Origin: Gracilariopsis chorda
Lineage: Eukaryota > Rhodophyta > Florideophyceae > Gracilariales > Gracilariaceae
Direction of reading: 5' to 3'
Assembly (NCBI GenBank): GCA_003194525.1
Contig: NBIV01000308.1
Coordinates: 1 to 64,000 of the forward strand
Length of the DNA stretch: 64,000 nt
Part shown: in pieces, positions 55,303 to 64,000 of the stretch
How the letters are laid out: each line of letters opens with the position of its first letter
How positions within the stretch are numbered: position 1 is the stretch's first letter
Program-made: the position numbers and the translations under genes
Notes under the pieces: model-generated
The model's input: the letters and a program-made list of their open reading frames with translations, nothing else
Databases searched by the model: none
What the model was told of the DNA's origin: nothing

Positions 55303-56992
55303 GCTCTTCGGTGCCTACGGTGGACATACCATTAGCCTCTGCTTTCTTCACCAGTTTCTCCATGGCTTCATCAAGATCCTGGGGATCATCGTCACCGAGG
55401 TCAATGTAAACATTGCTATCCTCAAGACCGTCGTCTCCTTCCGTGGCGCTGCTATGAAATGTCCCTCCGCTCATTAGAGATGCGATGGTACCATGCGTTC
55501 CTTGAGCTCTTTTCTTCGAGTCCGCCGCTAAGGCTTGGGGAATGTTAATGACACCATCATTCTGGTCACAGGCAGTGGCTAGAATGGCCTTGTTGTCACA
55601 GCCTATTGACTGTAATACTGGCCGTCCAATGATGACATATTCTAACTCAGCCTTTCCAACTTTCCATTCGATGGACCTAAGCACTAACTTAGCGCCATGC
55701 CTAATGCGAAGTTGCACGTCCAAGGTAACCTTCCGGTTACATTCGATGTTCGCCTGCTTTGAATCTTCAGTAGATATTCTGCTATATTTGTGCGGCGGCT
55801 CCAGTTTATCCGCACGCAAATTCATATCCGCGGATTGGATACAATCAAATATTGCCTCTGGCAGGAGATTGATGTCTGACCCTTGGTCTGCGAGCACGAC
55901 TGTTTCTACCGCTCCGTTACAGAACATCGCACTGAACAGCGATGAGTGGGAATCTATTTTGTCCGCCGCAATCCGATTGACCCGGCCTCGTGGAGGATCT
56001 CCCTTGTCTCCTTTGTTCTTGGTGGATTGTTTCTTTTTCTTTGCTCGGATCATCCGCTGGTACATTTCCTTCTCTTCGATTGTAGAGTTAGGACAATCCT
56101 TGATCCAGTGACGTCCACCACAGTCAGGGTTAAGGCACTCTGGCAGGTCCTCGTCCTTCTCCTTAGTGCCTCCCTTGTGTTGATGGGCTTTATTACTTTT
56201 GGCTGCGTTTCTCCTTTCACGGTTTCGCTTCCCAGGGCGTTGTCTGTACGACTTTGTACTAGTCCTGACGAACCGCCGGCGCCGTTCGTGCAAGGCGCTC
56301 GACCCCGACGAGCCATCGCAGCTTTCGGCTTCTGACTCAGCGATTGCTTCTTGCTCGAGCTCTAATTTCTTTGCTTGCAGAGCAAGCTCTCGCATGAAAG
56401 CTCCAAAATCTTTCTTTTCAAATCCTTCGTCTTTGCGCCATCGAACTATATTCTTCATTCGATCACGCAGGTTCTTTGGTTTGATGCGTTTAAGAATATG
56501 CTCGATGGCAATATGCGGCTTGTCAGTGGGAAGATCCTGCATTCCGGCTGATTCCAACACGGTGATGTAACGGTAGTGCAGGTTCCAGACTCTGTCTTCA
56601 GCTTCCTTAAGGGATGTGTCCATTTTCACCTTACTAACAATATGCTCAATCCTGGATAGGTCGTTACCATCAGGGGTAAAACTGGCTCGGGTATGGACGC
56701 ACTTCTTCAGCTGTTCTTCTGATATACTTGGGACGTCTTTGGCTTTGATCCACTCTGCTGTCAGAAAGATCTTTAGCATTGAGTTATCGATTGAGGCTTT
56801 ATAAGAAGTGGGGGTAATTTCGATGCCCGGCTCCCGATTCTTTTCCTCAACCTGCTTCTCGTACAGCTCTCGCTGTTTCTGAAACGTCGCGAAATGCCTG
56901 AGGGTCACACCTTGCAGCCTGGGTGCCTCAAGATTTGACACAATGGTCTGCCTGACCGTAGAAGCGGTGGCTTTGTTGGATTCCTGCCCCAT
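55262..56992 (-). CDS. gag-pro: Gag-protease of unit 2 (576 aa, intact)
   Basis: Same length and start as unit 1. Differences are Ser for Ile in the basic region before the knuckle (NAAKSNKAHQ) and Arg for Gly in KYSRISTED. Knuckle and DQG protease site are unchanged. Confidence 0.88.
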   Translation of the reverse strand: MGQESNKATASTVRQTIVSNLEAPRLQGVTLRHFATFQKQRELYEKQVEEKNREPGIEITPTSYKASIDNSMLKIFLTAEWIKAKDVPSISEEQLKKCVHTRASFTPDGNDLSRIEHIVSKVKMDTSLKEAEDRVWNLHYRYITVLESAGMQDLPTDKPHIAIEHILKRIKPKNLRDRMKNIVRWRKDEGFEKKDFGAFMRELALQAKKLELEQEAIAESEAESCDGSSGSSALHERRRRFVRTSTKSYRQRPGKRNRERRNAAKSNKAHQHKGGTKEKDEDLPECLNPDCGGRHWIKDCPNSTIEEKEMYQRMIRAKKKKQSTKNKGDKGDPPRGRVNRIAADKIDSHSSLFSAMFCNGAVETVVLADQGSDINLLPEAIFDCIQSADMNLRADKLEPPHKYSRISTEDSKQANIECNRKVTLDVQLRIRHGAKLVLRSIEWKVGKAELEYVIIGRPVLQSIGCDNKAILATACDQNDGVINIPQALAADSKKRAQGTHGTIASLMSGGTFHSSATEGDDGLEDSNVYIDLGDDDPQDLDEAMEKLVKKAEANGMSTVGTEELGKLLTEFKSVFD

Positions 56993-57035
56993 TGCTTAAC
57001 TGCAACGTAAGCTGGTCTGTGCACACAATTATAAT

Positions 57036-57304
57036 TGTTGAGCTCTACGCGCAGTTAGACTCAACGAGGGGAACAACGCAACACGACACTGGGCACCTAG
57101 GCTCTGCCCTCTTCTCCGAGTGCAGGCCTTGCCTTTACTGACGCCGATCATATAGTCCTCGAAAGGTCGCCTTCGCGACCTTTCCGACACTTAGACTTAT
57201 GTTCGAATTATTGTCAGCTCGTACAGGCCTGGCGGCCTTTGGTACTAACGAAGCTGCAGTACTTTGCATCGCGTAACACGGCCCAATGACGTTGTTGATA
57301 TACA
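57036..57304 (-). repeat. LTR 3 (shared by units 2 and 3)
   Basis: 269 bp; one C is missing (gccct for gcccct near 57105). Hairpin at 57161-57184 is intact. Confidence 0.9.
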
Positions 57305-57307
57305 ACG

Positions 57308-60299
57308 TTAATAATCAAAGTTGCAGAGTCTTTGAGCTTCTGTCTTGATTCGGCGATCACCGGCAGTGCATAGGAAGTCTTCCAACAGCCCTGGCAAATC
57401 CTCTAGTACATTCTGCAGAGGTTCCCAAGTCTGATCGATCTTGTCCGGTAATCCGAGCCATTCTACCAGAATACTTATGGCGTCGTTTTGCTTTCGTATT
57501 CCCTTAATCGCCTGGGCGTTCTGATAAGTAGATTCGCTGTGTTCTGCAAACTCCAGCAACTGGGGGTCAACCTCTTGATTGCCTAAGGCTGCTCGGTAAA
57601 ACATCAGTCTCCGAGCGTGCACCGTCTCCCTTTTCCCTTTAACAAGGTCCTTCACTTCGTAGACCAGTTGGACTTACACCCCACCACCTGACGCGGCCCT
57701 CTCCATTTAAACTGAAGTTTATGGCCGTGCTTCTGGGCTTTACGGACGAGCAAATAGTCGCCGATGGTGAAGTTCGTAGCTATGATATTGGTTCGCGCAT
57801 TGTGCAGATCAATAGATTTCTGCCTTCGCTTCGAAACTACCGTTTGTACCTCACGGTGCATGTTTTCCATAACCACCTGCGTGCGCTCAATTTCAATCAA
57901 CTGTCGAGCTCTTACTTCTGTAAGTGTAGGCAGAGATGTGTACTTTTCCATCGGTAACGCCTTCAGGAGAGGTCTTGATGGCTGGTGACCTGTGAAAACC
58001 TCCAGTGGCGTTCTGTATACTCCCTTTTTGCCCGTACGGAGTCCTAATCTCTTAAGTGGAGCTTGGTTGAGTATGCTCTGAACGCATTCCGTCACTGCAG
58101 GCCAGTCCTTGGCTGAAAGTCTAAACTCGTGCAACAAGGCTTTGCATGCTCGAAGGACTTCCCTGCACACTCTTTCAACGGTCCCGTTTGCCCAAGGAGT
58201 GTAGGCTGTAGTAAAGTGATGGTTCAGCTTAAGTTCTTCTGCGACAGCCCTCATCAGTTCGTTCTTGAAATGGGTTCCTTGATCGGATACCACCCAGTCC
58301 ATGAGGCCAAATGTCGCTATCCACGTTGCGATGGCTTCTGCCGCAGCCGCGCTAGTTGCAGCTGTAAACGGCCATAACCAGGTAAAAGAGCTCATGTCAT
58401 CCCTGAGGATTAATATGTAAAGCTCCTGGGTCACGCTTTCGCCCATGTAAAGAAAGTCGATGTGCACCACTTCGTTCGGTCTTTCTCCGTGTAACGCTGA
58501 TCCTAACGGTCTCGGCACGATCTCACCGGATCGCGTTGTTATGCACTGCAGGCATCCCTTGACGAATGCCTGTATGTCTCCCGACATACCGTTCCACCTG
58601 AAGTTTTCGCGTATAACGCTCTCGGTGGCCTCACTACCCCTGTGCCCGAGACTTCCGCAGAGCGATAAGATCAGTATCTTCAACTTGAGCTCAGTGGCTT
58701 TGAATGGAACCCAAATAGCTGGGCCATCATATAGTAGTCCTTCTGGGCCTTCTCGTAAGTAGCCGGGCGGATTATCGTTCACCTGTGCGGTTCGAAACTC
58801 TTCAATGTCCGGCCACTCTACTTTGTGCGTAGGCGGCGCGATCGATGCTGCGGTAAACGCCAGGCTGCATATTTTCTGCGTTACTAGTGGGTTTCTCCGG
58901 TAACCTTTCGTCCATCGCGTAAGAATGTCGGCGAATACGTTTTCCGTTCCGGGTATGTGCTCGATCGTGTATTCAAAACGCGAGAGGAATACCGCCCACC
59001 GCTGCACTTTCGCCACTATATGCTGCCCCAATGAAGGTTGGAGGGCCATCGGCGCGAACACGAAGAGCAAATTGCGGTGGTCAGTGAATACGTGTACTGG
59101 ATGTTCGTCCAGAAACATATAATCCAACTTATCGAATGTCTTCACTATGGCGTAGCCTTCCTGCTCGTATGTGCTCCAATTGACTTGAGCACCTTTGAAT
59201 ACTCCTCCGAGAAACGCCATTGGCTCGTGTTTCTGTTCTGCGAATGGCTTCTCCAACGTTTCTGGTTCTGTCTGAGTCACGACTCCAGACCAGTGGTTGT
59301 TCGATGCATCGGTGAATACACATATTACGTTTCCAGCTCGCGGGTATGAGAGATACACTGCATTTCGTAGGCTGTCTTGTATGTCTGCAAAAGCTTGCGT
59401 ATGTTCCTGGCCCCAAGACAGATCTCGCAGTGCCATTCCTTTGATAGCCCGTTTCTTCCGACGACCTGCTTTCTTGTAGGCTTCTTCTAGCATATTATTT
59501 AGTGAAGCCACGCGTCTATCGAAATCTGGGATTGCCGTGGCCATCCAGCGACAGCAGTGAATAAACTCGCACAATTCATCCGCTGTGACGGGCGCGTGCA
59601 TCTCCTTGAGACCCTCTACCTTTGCTGGGTCCATGGTATAGCCTTCTCCATTGACTAGCCTTCCGCACCACTTGATTTCTTTTGCGAAAAACTGGCTCTT
59701 CTTCGCCGATATGAACAACCTCGTTTCCTTACAGATTTCGAGGAAGCGCCGGAGAGTACGTAGCAGCGTTGGCTCATCTCTGGCGTGAAGGTTGAAATCG
59801 TCTAACCATGCCTTCAGATTGTTTCGGAGCTCTTTAAAGAGCGGTTCTACCGAGGATTGAAAGTGCGATGTAGCGTTCGTGAGACCAGGTATGACCCTCG
59901 TTGAGGAATAGGTACCATCCGGACAGACTACGCCACATGCCGAATAGGAATCAGGGTGCAGTGGGAGCTGCCAGTATCCGTGTACAAAGTCAACGACAGC
60001 GAAGCACTTGCTTCCAGCAAAATCCTGTATTTCGGAATCCAAGTGAGGCATGGGCCATGATTCCTTCAGCGTTGCAGCATTTAATGGGCGCAAGTCGATA
60101 GCGCATCTGAACCTGGCTTTCGATCCCACTTTTGGCACCAACAACGGGCTGCCTGCCATTCCGCATGAGGGTTTGGTATGAATATGCCTAGCTCCACGAG
60201 CTTAGCCGTGTAGGCTTTGAGAAAGGCCCTTTGCGGCGCTGGATACCTCCGCGCTTTGACCTTTACCGGCCGCTTATTTGGATCAAGCCTGATCTGCAT
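57308..60299 (-). pseudogene. pol: Pol of unit 3, two single-base deletions
   Basis: Split into 60081-60299, 57652-60159 and 57308-57655. The breaks are G3 for G4 at 60146-60148 and C2 for C3 at 57664-57665. The central 835 residues, with RT, RNase H and integrase active sites, are uninterrupted. Confidence 0.85.
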
Positions 60300-60334
60300 T
60301 GGCGGGATATTGGCTGGGTCGGCTTTCCCCAGCC

Positions 60335-62065
60335 TTAGTCGAAAACCGACTTGAACTCCGTAAGTAGCTTTCCAAGCTCTTCGGTGCCTACGGTGGACAT
60401 ACCATTAGCCTCTGCTTTCTTCACCAGTTTCTCCATGGCTTCATCAAGATCCTGGGGATCATCGTCACCGAGGTCAATGTAAACATTGCTATCCTCAAGA
60501 CCGTCGTCTCCTTCCGTGGCGCTGCTATGAAATGTCCCTCCGCTCATTAGAGATGCGATGGTACCATGCGTTCCTTGAGCTCTTTTCTTCGAGTCCGCCG
60601 CTAAGGCTTGGGGAATGTTAATGACACCATCATTCTGGTCACAGGCAGTGGCTAGAATGGCCTTGTTGTCACAGCCTATTGACTGTAATACTGGCCGTCC
60701 AATGATGACATATTCTAACTCAGCCTTTCCAACTTTCCATTCGATGGACCTAAGCACTAACTTAGCGCCATGCCTAATGCGAAGTTGCACGTCCAAGGTA
60801 ACCTTCCGGTTACATTCGATGTTCGCCTGCTTTGAATCTTCAGTAGATATTCCGCTATATTTGTGCGGCGGCTCCAGTTTATCCGCACGCAAATTCATAT
60901 CCGCGGATTGGATACAATCAAATATTGCCTCTGGCAGGAGATTGATGTCTGACCCTTGGTCTGCGAGCACGACTGTTTCTACCGCTCCGTTACAGAACAT
61001 CGCACTGAACAGCGATGAGTGGGAATCTATTTTGTCCGCCGCAATCCGATTGACCCGGCCTCGTGGAGGATCTCCCTTGTCTCCTTTGTTCTTGGTGGAT
61101 TGTTTCTTTTTCTTTGCTCGGATCATCCGCTGGTACATTTCCTTCTCTTCGATTGTAGAGTTAGGACAATCCTTGATCCAGTGACGTCCACCACAGTCAG
61201 GGTTAAGGCACTCTGGCAGGTCCTCGTCCTTCTCCTTAGTGCCTCCCTTGTGTTGATGGGCTTTATTACTTTTGGCTGCGTTTCTCCTTTCACGGTTTCG
61301 CTTCCCAGGGCGTTGTCTGTACGACTTTGTACTAGTCCTGACGAACCGCCGGCGCCGTTCGTGCAAGGCGCTCGACCCCGACGAGCCATCGCAGCTTTCG
61401 GCTTCTGACTCAGCGATTGCTTCTTGCTCGAGCTCTAATTTCTTTGCTTGCAGAGCAAGCTCTCGCATGAAAGCTCCAAAATCTTTCTTTTCAAATCCTT
61501 CGTCTTTGCGCCATCGAACTATATTCTTCATTCGATCACGCAGGTTCTTTGGTTTGATGCGTTTAAGAATATGCTCGATGGCAATATGCGGCTTGTCAGT
61601 GGGAAGATCCTGCATTCCGGCTGATTCCAACACGGTGATGTAACGGTAGTGCAGGTTCCAGACTCTGTCTTCAGCTTCCTTAAGGGATGTGTCCATTTTC
61701 ACCTTACTAACAATATGCTCAATCCTGGATAGGTCGCTACCATCAGGGGTAAAACTGGCTCGGGTATGGACGCACTTCTTCAGCTGTTCTTCTGATATAC
61801 TTGGGACGTCTTTGGCTTTGATCCACTCTGCTGTCAGAAAGATCTTTAGCATTGAGTTATCGATTGAGGCTTTATAAGAATTGGGGGTAATTTCGATGCC
61901 CGGCTCCCGATTCTTTTCCTCAACCTGCTTCTCGTACAGCTCTCGCTGTTTCTGAAACGTCGCGAAATGCCTGAGGGTCACACCTTGCAGCCTGGGTGCC
62001 TCAAGATTTGACACAATGGTCTGCCTGACCGTAGAAGCGGTGGCTTTGTTGGATTCCTGCCCCAT
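60335..62065 (-). CDS. gag-pro: Gag-protease of unit 3 (576 aa, intact)
   Basis: As units 1 and 2. Differences are Asn for Thr in ITPNSYKAS, Ser for Asn in PDGSDLSR, and Ser as in unit 2 in the basic region. Zinc knuckle and DQG site are conserved. Confidence 0.88.
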   Translation of the reverse strand: MGQESNKATASTVRQTIVSNLEAPRLQGVTLRHFATFQKQRELYEKQVEEKNREPGIEITPNSYKASIDNSMLKIFLTAEWIKAKDVPSISEEQLKKCVHTRASFTPDGSDLSRIEHIVSKVKMDTSLKEAEDRVWNLHYRYITVLESAGMQDLPTDKPHIAIEHILKRIKPKNLRDRMKNIVRWRKDEGFEKKDFGAFMRELALQAKKLELEQEAIAESEAESCDGSSGSSALHERRRRFVRTSTKSYRQRPGKRNRERRNAAKSNKAHQHKGGTKEKDEDLPECLNPDCGGRHWIKDCPNSTIEEKEMYQRMIRAKKKKQSTKNKGDKGDPPRGRVNRIAADKIDSHSSLFSAMFCNGAVETVVLADQGSDINLLPEAIFDCIQSADMNLRADKLEPPHKYSGISTEDSKQANIECNRKVTLDVQLRIRHGAKLVLRSIEWKVGKAELEYVIIGRPVLQSIGCDNKAILATACDQNDGVINIPQALAADSKKRAQGTHGTIASLMSGGTFHSSATEGDDGLEDSNVYIDLGDDDPQDLDEAMEKLVKKAEANGMSTVGTEELGKLLTEFKSVFD

Positions 62066-62108
62066 TGCTTAACTGCAACGTAAGCTGGTCTGTGCACACA
62101 ATTATAAT

Positions 62109-62378
62109 TGTTGAGCTCTACGCGCAGTTAGACTCAACGAGGGGAACAACGCAACACGACACTGGGCACCTAGGCTCTGCCCCTCTTCTCCGAGTGCAGG
62201 CCTTGCCTTTACTGACGCCGATCATATAGTCCTCGAAAGGTCGCCTTCGCGACCTTTCCGACACTTAGACTTATGTTCGAATTATTGTCAGCTCGTACAG
62301 GCCTGGCGGCCTTTGGTACTAACGAAGCTGCAGTACTTTGCATCGCGTAACACGGCCCAATGACGTTGTTGATATACA
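62109..62378 (-). repeat. LTR 4 (shared by units 3 and 4)
   Basis: 270 bp; hairpin at 62235-62258. No difference from LTR 2 was noticed by eye. Confidence 0.9.
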
Positions 62379-62381
62379 ACG

Positions 62382-64000
62382 TTAATAATCAAAGTTGCAG
62401 AGTCTTTGAGCTTCTGTCTTGATTCGGCGATCACCGGCAGTGCATAGGAAGTCTTCCAACAGCCCTGGCAAATCCTCTAGTACATTCTGCAGAGGTTCCC
62501 AAGTCTGATCGATCTTGTCCGGTAATCCGAGCCATTCTACCAGAATACTTATGGCGTCGTTTTGCTTTCGTATTCCCTTAATCGCCTGGGCGTTCTGATA
62601 AGTAGATTCGCTGTGTTCTGCAAACTCCAGCAACTGGGGGTCAACCTCTTGATTGCCTAAGGCTGCTCGGTAAAACATCAGTCTCCGAGCGTGCACCGTC
62701 TCCCTTTTCCCTTTAACAAGGTCCTTCACTTCGTAGACCCAGTTGGACTTACACCCCACCACCTGACGCGGCCCTCTCCATTTAAACTGAAGTTTATGGC
62801 CGTGCTTCTGGGCTTTACGGACGAGCAAATAGTCGCCGATGGTGAAGTTCGTAGCTATGATATTGGTTCGCGCATTGTGCAGATCAATAGATTTCTGCCT
62901 TCGCTTCGAAACTACCGTTTGTACCTCACGGTGCATGTTTTCCATAACCACCTGCGTGCGCTCAATTTCAATCAACTGTCGAGCTCTTACTTCTGTAAGT
63001 GTAGGCAGAGATGTGTACTTTTCCATCGGTAACGCCTTCAGGAGAGGTCTTGATGGCTGGTGACCTGTGAAAACCTCCAGTGGCGTTCTGTATACTCCCT
63101 TTTTGCCCGTACGGAGTCCTAATCTCTTAAGTGGAGCTTGGTTGAGTATGCTCTGAACGCATTCCGTCACTGCAGGCCAGTCCTTGGCTGAAAGTCTAAA
63201 CTCGTGCAACAAGGCTTTGCATGCTCGAAGGACTTCCCTGCACACTCTTTCAACGGTCCCGTTTGCCCAAGGAGTGTAGGCTGTAGTAAAGTGATGGTTC
63301 AGCTTAAGTTCTTCTGCGACAGCCCTCATCAGTTCGTTCTTGAAATGGGTTCCTTGATCGGATACCACCCAGTCCATGAGGCCAAATGTCGCTATCCACG
63401 TTGCGATGGCTTCTGCCGCAGCCGCGCTAGTTGCAGCTGTAAACGGCCATAACCAGGTAAAAGAGCTCATGTCATCCCTGAGGATTAATATGTAAAGCTC
63501 CTGGGTCACGCTTTCGCCCATGTAAAGAAAGTCGATGTGCACCACTTCGTTCGGTCTTTCTCCGTGTAACGCTGATCCTAACGGTCTCGGCACGATCTCA
63601 CCGGATCGCGTTGTTATGCACTGCAGGCATCCCTTGACGAATGCCTGTATGTCTCCCGACATACCGTTCCACCTGAAGTTTTCGCGTATAACGCTCTCGG
63701 TGGCCTCACTACCCCTGTGCCCGAGACTTCCGCAGAGCGATAAGATCAGTATCTTCAACTTGAGCTCAGTGGCTTTGAATGGAACCCAAATAGCTGGGCC
63801 ATCATATAGTAGTCCTTCTGGGCCTTCTCGTAAGTAGCCGGGCGGATTATCGTTCACCTGTGCGGTTCGAAACTCTTCAATGTCCGGCCACTCTACTTTG
63901 TCCGTAGGCGGCGCGATCGATGCTGCGGTAAACGCCAGGCTGCATATTTTCTGCGTTACTAGTGGGTTTCTCCGGTAACCTTTCGTCCATCGCGTAAGAA
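62382..64000 (-). CDS. pol: Pol of unit 4, C-terminal part, runs off the window
   Basis: The frame is open from the stop at 62382 to the window edge and matches unit 1 residues from the end of RNase H through integrase and chromodomain. The array therefore continues beyond 64000. Integrase motifs HIDFLYMG, SDQGTHF and GTVERVC are all present and uninterrupted. Confidence 0.88.
   Translation of the reverse strand, partial: LTRWTKGYRRNPLVTQKICSLAFTAASIAPPTDKVEWPDIEEFRTAQVNDNPPGYLREGPEGLLYDGPAIWVPFKATELKLKILILSLCGSLGHRGSEATESVIRENFRWNGMSGDIQAFVKGCLQCITTRSGEIVPRPLGSALHGERPNEVVHIDFLYMGESVTQELYILILRDDMSSFTWLWPFTAATSAAAAEAIATWIATFGLMDWVVSDQGTHFKNELMRAVAEELKLNHHFTTAYTPWANGTVERVCREVLRACKALLHEFRLSAKDWPAVTECVQSILNQAPLKRLGLRTGKKGVYRTPLEVFTGHQPSRPLLKALPMEKYTSLPTLTEVRARQLIEIERTQVVMENMHREVQTVVSKRRQKSIDLHNARTNIIATNFTIGDYLLVRKAQKHGHKLQFKWRGPRQVVGCKSNWVYEVKDLVKGKRETVHARRLMFYRAALGNQEVDPQLLEFAEHSESTYQNAQAIKGIRKQNDAISILVEWLGLPDKIDQTWEPLQNVLEDLPGLLEDFLCTAGDRRIKTEAQRLCNFDY

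Larger units (their letters stand above)
46885..64000 (-). mobile_element. Tandem array of a young Ty3-like LTR retrotransposon
   Basis: Four LTRs (46885-47154, 51961-52230, 57036-57304, 62109-62378) alternate with internal regions. Adjacent units share one LTR. The period is 5073-5076 bp, and at least three units are complete. The left boundary is exact: all LTRs begin tgttgagctc, and the preceding base differs between copy 1 (host, gaacg) and the others (internal, ataat). Units differ by few substitutions and several homopolymer indels. The array runs off the right edge. Confidence 0.9.

Overview
The window looks like nuclear DNA of a eukaryote, most likely a red alga of the Chondrus/Gracilaria type. 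This is inference, based on three things: host genes are intron-poor, the ammonium transporter is a eukaryotic AMT with a TATA-box promoter, and the intergenic space is packed with LTR retrotransposons and DNA-transposon wreckage. I saw no rRNA, tRNA, CRISPR array or bacterial operon. A database search would be needed to settle the species.

Layout. 1-2.5 kb: sequence crowded with short perfect hairpins, including a broken chromodomain. 2.5-4.2 kb: a pogo/Tigger-type transposase with three nonsense codons. 4.4-6.1 kb: remnant of a Ty3-like gag-protease. 6.4-7.3 kb: Ty1/copia reverse transcriptase/RNase H remnant, followed by a 118-bp inverted-repeat element. 8.0-9.2 kb: ALG2 mannosyltransferase with one clear intron and an apparent 1-base frameshift. 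9.7-11.7 kb: two divergent small-heat-shock-protein pseudogenes. 12.6-13.5 kb: an unrecognised ORF. 14.7-17.3 kb: a decayed Tnp2/Plavaka-like transposase. 17.9-23 kb: Ty3/gypsy remnant on the minus strand. 25.2-25.4 kb: a 68-bp tandem repeat. 25.5-27.1 kb: copia gag-protease-integrase remnant. 27.5-27.9 kb: tyrosine-recombinase fragment. 28-33.1 kb: an old Ty3-like element with diverged LTRs.

From 33 to 46.7 kb is the main host region. It holds an intact ammonium transporter behind a run of 59 C, an acylated His/Ser/acid-rich small protein, and two duplicated secreted precursors. The precursors share an almost identical signal peptide and pro-region but have different Lys/Cys-rich tails.

From 46.9 kb to the window end is a head-to-tail tandem array of one young LTR retrotransposon on the minus strand: LTR-int-LTR-int-LTR-int-LTR-int. 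The period is about 5.07 kb. Unit 1 has intact gag-protease and pol reading frames; units 2 and 3 are broken only by single-base homopolymer changes in pol. The proteins have several unusual motifs: a CX4CX3HX4C zinc knuckle, a DQG protease site, a WLDD polymerase site, and an integrase zinc finger lacking its first His. The knuckle spacing and WLDD are shared with the old element at 28-33 kb.

The two most interesting signals are the Lys/Cys-rich precursor pair with its conversion-like identity tract, and the dense hairpin field at the left end.
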